A stretch of 8,126 bases of DNA. Origin: Bacillota bacterium (GTDB taxonomy: Bacteria > Bacillota > Clostridia > Oscillospirales > CAG-272). The stretch spans positions 1-8,126 of the forward strand of contig JAJQHI010000059.1 in the NCBI GenBank assembly GCA_021199825.1, written 5' to 3'. The position numbers and the translations under genes are program-made. This document shows, piece after piece, positions 7,267 through 8,126 of this stretch (its first letter is position 1; every line of letters begins with the position of its first letter). The notes under the pieces were generated by a model. The model ran no database searches. It had not been told where the DNA came from and worked only from the letters and a program-made list of their open reading frames with translations.

Positions 7267-7352
7267 ATAAAATCATACGACTGCGTAAATTGAAACCCAT
7301 GATTAAATGATTGTTTCATTATTGTTAATCGGAGGGGTGCAGGCGGCGTTCG

Positions 7353-7367
7353 GTAAATAAAATTTAC
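7353..7367. promoter_or_regulatory. GTAAAT-N3-ATTTAC dyad, copy 1
   Basis: A perfect six-base inverted repeat (GTAAAT aaa ATTTAC) with a three-base spacer. The same dyad with different spacer bases recurs at 7480-7494. Recurrence in one intergenic region suggests a binding site or a repeated element rather than chance. The recognising protein is unknown. Confidence 0.45.
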
Positions 7368-7369
7368 TT

Positions 7370-7383
7370 ATCAGACGTCTGAT
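7370..7383. promoter_or_regulatory. Perfect 14-base palindrome ATCAGACGTCTGAT
   Basis: This palindrome has no spacer and lies two bases from the GTAAAT dyad. An uninterrupted palindrome is a poor RNA hairpin and a good dimer binding site, so a DNA-level role is more plausible. Function is unknown. Confidence 0.45.
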
Positions 7384-7431
7384 TTTGATTTTCCGGAGGG
7401 CAGAAACCCTATATAAAGGTGTTGATTTGGG

Positions 7432-7462
7432 TCAAAACACCCTCTGTAGAAGGGCGTTTTGA
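7432..7462 (-). terminator. Probable intrinsic terminator downstream of the cysteine desulfurase gene
   Basis: On the minus strand TCAAAACGCCCT (7462-7451) pairs with AGGGTGTTTTGA (7443-7432) around a seven-base loop. The 12-pair stem has one G-T wobble, and the GC core is followed by TTTT. The sequence is nearly symmetric and could terminate in both directions. It lies about 250 bases after the desulfurase stop, which is distant, and well before the operon promoter, separating the two transcription units. Confidence 0.6.
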
Positions 7463-7478
7463 GCTTGAATTCGCGTCA

Positions 7479-7495
7479 TGTAAATCAGATTTACA
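7479..7495. promoter_or_regulatory. TGTAAAT-N3-ATTTACA dyad, copy 2
   Basis: A perfect seven-base inverted repeat with spacer CAG. Its inner 15 bases follow the same pattern as the dyad at 7353-7367. The two copies lie on either side of the probable terminator, 127 bases apart. Confidence 0.45.
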
Positions 7496-7538
7496 ATGTA
7501 ATATTTTTTCGATGCTGGAACTAATTTCAACGCGAATC

Positions 7539-7554
7539 ACTCGAAAAAGCGAGT
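7539..7554. repeat. ACTCG/CGAGT inverted repeat
   Basis: Five-base arms flank a six-base loop (AAAAAG). The element is short, lies directly beside the TTGTGCA dyad, and adds to the dyad density of the region. No T-run follows on the minus strand, so it is not called a terminator. Confidence 0.3.
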
Positions 7555-7557
7555 TTA

Positions 7558-7574
7558 TTGTGCAAACTGCACAA
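7558..7574. promoter_or_regulatory. TTGTGCA-N3-TGCACAA dyad, perfect copy
   Basis: A perfect seven-base inverted repeat with spacer AAC, which has the geometry of a repressor operator. An imperfect copy with the same 7-3-7 layout begins exactly 40 bases further on, at 7598. The right arm plus following bases (TGCACAAAAAT) is an exact 11-base direct repeat between the two copies. Confidence 0.5.
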
Positions 7575-7597
7575 AAATCGGCGCGAATTTTCTACAC

Positions 7598-7614
7598 CTG
7601 TACAAGTTGCACAA
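7598..7614. promoter_or_regulatory. CTGTACA-N3-TGCACAA dyad, imperfect second copy
   Basis: It has the same arm and spacer lengths as the dyad at 7558-7574, with two arm positions unpaired. The 40-base period places the copies close to the same face of the helix. No gene start lies next to them, so an operator role here would be distant or relate to an unannotated transcript. Confidence 0.4.
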
Positions 7615-7627
7615 AAATGAGCCGAAA

Positions 7628-7641
7628 CGCGATTTTTCGCG
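7628..7641 (-). terminator. Short hairpin 75 bases after the desulfurase stop, possible weak terminator
   Basis: CGCGA and TCGCG form a five-pair stem around a four-A loop on the minus strand, followed by only TTT and then CGG. The stem is GC-rich but short and the T tract is poor, so it would be a weak terminator at best. Confidence 0.3.
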
Positions 7642-7715
7642 GCAGATTTTATACAGAAATGCACTTTATTAGGCGGATTCGTCCCATTTTCAGGAACGAG
7701 TGTGACGGGAGAGCA

Positions 7716-8126
7716 TCAAAGCGTAATCTGGCGCAGAGAGGCGACGCACGTCGTCAGGCATTCCTTTATATATTCCGCGTCCTCTTTTGTCGTAGGATGG
7801 GACAGCGTTATGCGGACGGAGCCTTTGGCGCGGGTCAGTGCTTCCCTTTTGTCATCTGAAAGAGCTGTGATGACATGTGAGGGTTCTGCGGCGCCAGATG
7901 AGCAGGCGGAGCCTGTCGAGACGCACACGCCGCGTGAGTCGAGGGTGAGCATGAGGCTCTCGCCCTCAACGCCGTCAAAGCTGACGCTGAGATTTCCGGG
8001 GTGGCGTGAGGTCATGCTTCCGTTTATATGCGCACAGCCGATATTTTTGATGATATGGTCGGCTATATCGTCGCGCAGCCTGCCGACGCGCTCCCAGTCG
8101 GGGAGATTTTCAACAGAGACTTCAAG
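7716..8126 (-). CDS. Cysteine desulfurase, NifS/IscS family (C-terminal part, start outside window)
   Basis: The frame is open from the right edge to a TGA at 7716-7718 and shows 136 residues, about the last third of a roughly 380-residue pyridoxal-phosphate enzyme. This family removes sulfur from cysteine to build iron-sulfur clusters, thiolated tRNA or cofactors in the cytoplasm. The catalytic cysteine lies in the loop STGSACSSG, at visible residue 75 (codon 7902-7904). Upstream are NGSMTSRHPGNLSVSF and the substrate-loop region LDSRGVCV. Downstream are PSHVITAL and the closing motif GSVRITLSHPTTKEDAEYI, where family members have a VR(I/F)SL-type strand and a TT(K/E)E helix. The ATG at 8015 is internal, because conserved sequence continues upstream of it. 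The following sulfur-pathway partner often seen (nifU-like or mnmA) is absent. The gene is probably a separate transcription unit from the transporter. The exact subtype cannot be set from this fragment. Confidence 0.93.
   Translation of the reverse strand, partial: LEVSVENLPDWERVGRLRDDIADHIIKNIGCAHINGSMTSRHPGNLSVSFDGVEGESLMLTLDSRGVCVSTGSACSSGAAEPSHVITALSDDKREALTRAKGSVRITLSHPTTKEDAEYIKECLTTCVASLRQITL

Larger units (their letters stand above)
7030..7715. other. 686-base non-coding interval between the desulfurase gene and the transporter operon
   Basis: No frame here has a credible start, ribosome site and protein-like composition together. The half nearer the transporter (7030-7330) holds the leader, the promoter and AT-rich DNA with weak dyads such as AATGA/TCATT at 7306-7320. 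The other half (7350-7645) contains eight short inverted repeats in about 290 bases, described separately. This half could be a dispersed intergenic repeat, a structured RNA or a set of binding sites; the sequence alone does not decide. Confidence 0.6.

Noticed and set aside
7408..7435. Promoter-like pair TTGACC and TATAGG on the minus strand
   Set aside because: The -10 is poor, the spacing is 16 bases, the -35 lies within the terminator hairpin, and no gene starts nearby. The consensus promoter at 7186-7214 is far better.
7558..7618. Repeats at a 40-base period, considered as a small CRISPR array
   Set aside because: There are only two copies, the exact repeat is 11 bases, and there are no cas genes nearby.
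7341..7676. AGGCGG at both sides of the dyad array, considered as ends of a mobile element
   Set aside because: The six-base match is direct rather than inverted, has no target duplication around it, and is too short to support an insertion.
7419..7859. Plus-strand open frame of 146 codons starting at GTG, Arg- and Cys-rich
   Set aside because: It has no ribosome site at a useful distance, runs antisense through the conserved end of the cysteine desulfurase gene, and crosses the terminator and dyads. Its composition looks like translated non-coding DNA.
7716..8015. Short stand-alone protein starting at the ATG at 8015
   Set aside because: The same frame continues upstream to the window edge with conserved desulfurase sequence, so the ATG is an internal methionine.

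Overview
The window looks like chromosomal DNA from a Bacillota (Firmicutes) bacterium, most likely a Clostridia-class anaerobe of the gut or rumen type. The basis is strong AGGAGG-type ribosome sites, a consensus sigma-A promoter, MalF/MalG-type sugar permeases with a very large acidic binding protein, and an NHL/YIP1 membrane protein of a kind I associate with Clostridia sugar-transport loci. This placement is inference; there is no rRNA or other marker here. All convincing genes lie on the minus strand, so the window reads from right to left.

Layout in transcription order. (1) Positions 8126-7716: the C-terminal 136 residues of a NifS/IscS-type cysteine desulfurase, with its start beyond the right edge. 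(2) Positions 7715-7030: a 686-base non-coding interval. Its distal half is crowded with short inverted repeats, including a likely intrinsic terminator for the desulfurase gene. Its proximal half carries a perfect TTGACA-17-TATAAT promoter with an extended -10, followed by a leader of about 150 bases with a strong hairpin. (3) Positions 7029-3682: a 1115-residue secreted solute-binding protein, with a signal peptide, an acidic linker, two homologous beta-sandwich modules, a helical linker, a substrate-binding domain holding a four-cysteine insert, and a helical tail. (4) Positions 3644-2676 and 2674-1799: the two inner-membrane permeases of a carbohydrate ABC importer. (5) Positions 1788-1: the first 596 residues of a membrane protein that puts an NHL beta-propeller and TPR repeats outside the cell and joins them to a YIP1-type membrane domain. 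It is cut off by the left edge.

Genes 3-5 have gaps of 37, 1 and 10 bases, with each ribosome site in or next to the end of the preceding gene, so they should form one operon driven by the promoter at 7186-7214. The likely system captures an extracellular oligosaccharide or glycoconjugate and imports it in an ATP-dependent way. The ATPase is not in the window and may be a shared MsiK/MalK-type subunit encoded elsewhere. The substrate cannot be deduced from the sequence. The most unusual items are the architecture of the binding protein (duplicated CBM-like modules, CxxC-x17-CxxC insert, no lipobox), the propeller-TPR-YIP1 partner, and the dyad-rich intergenic region with two recurring operator-like motifs.
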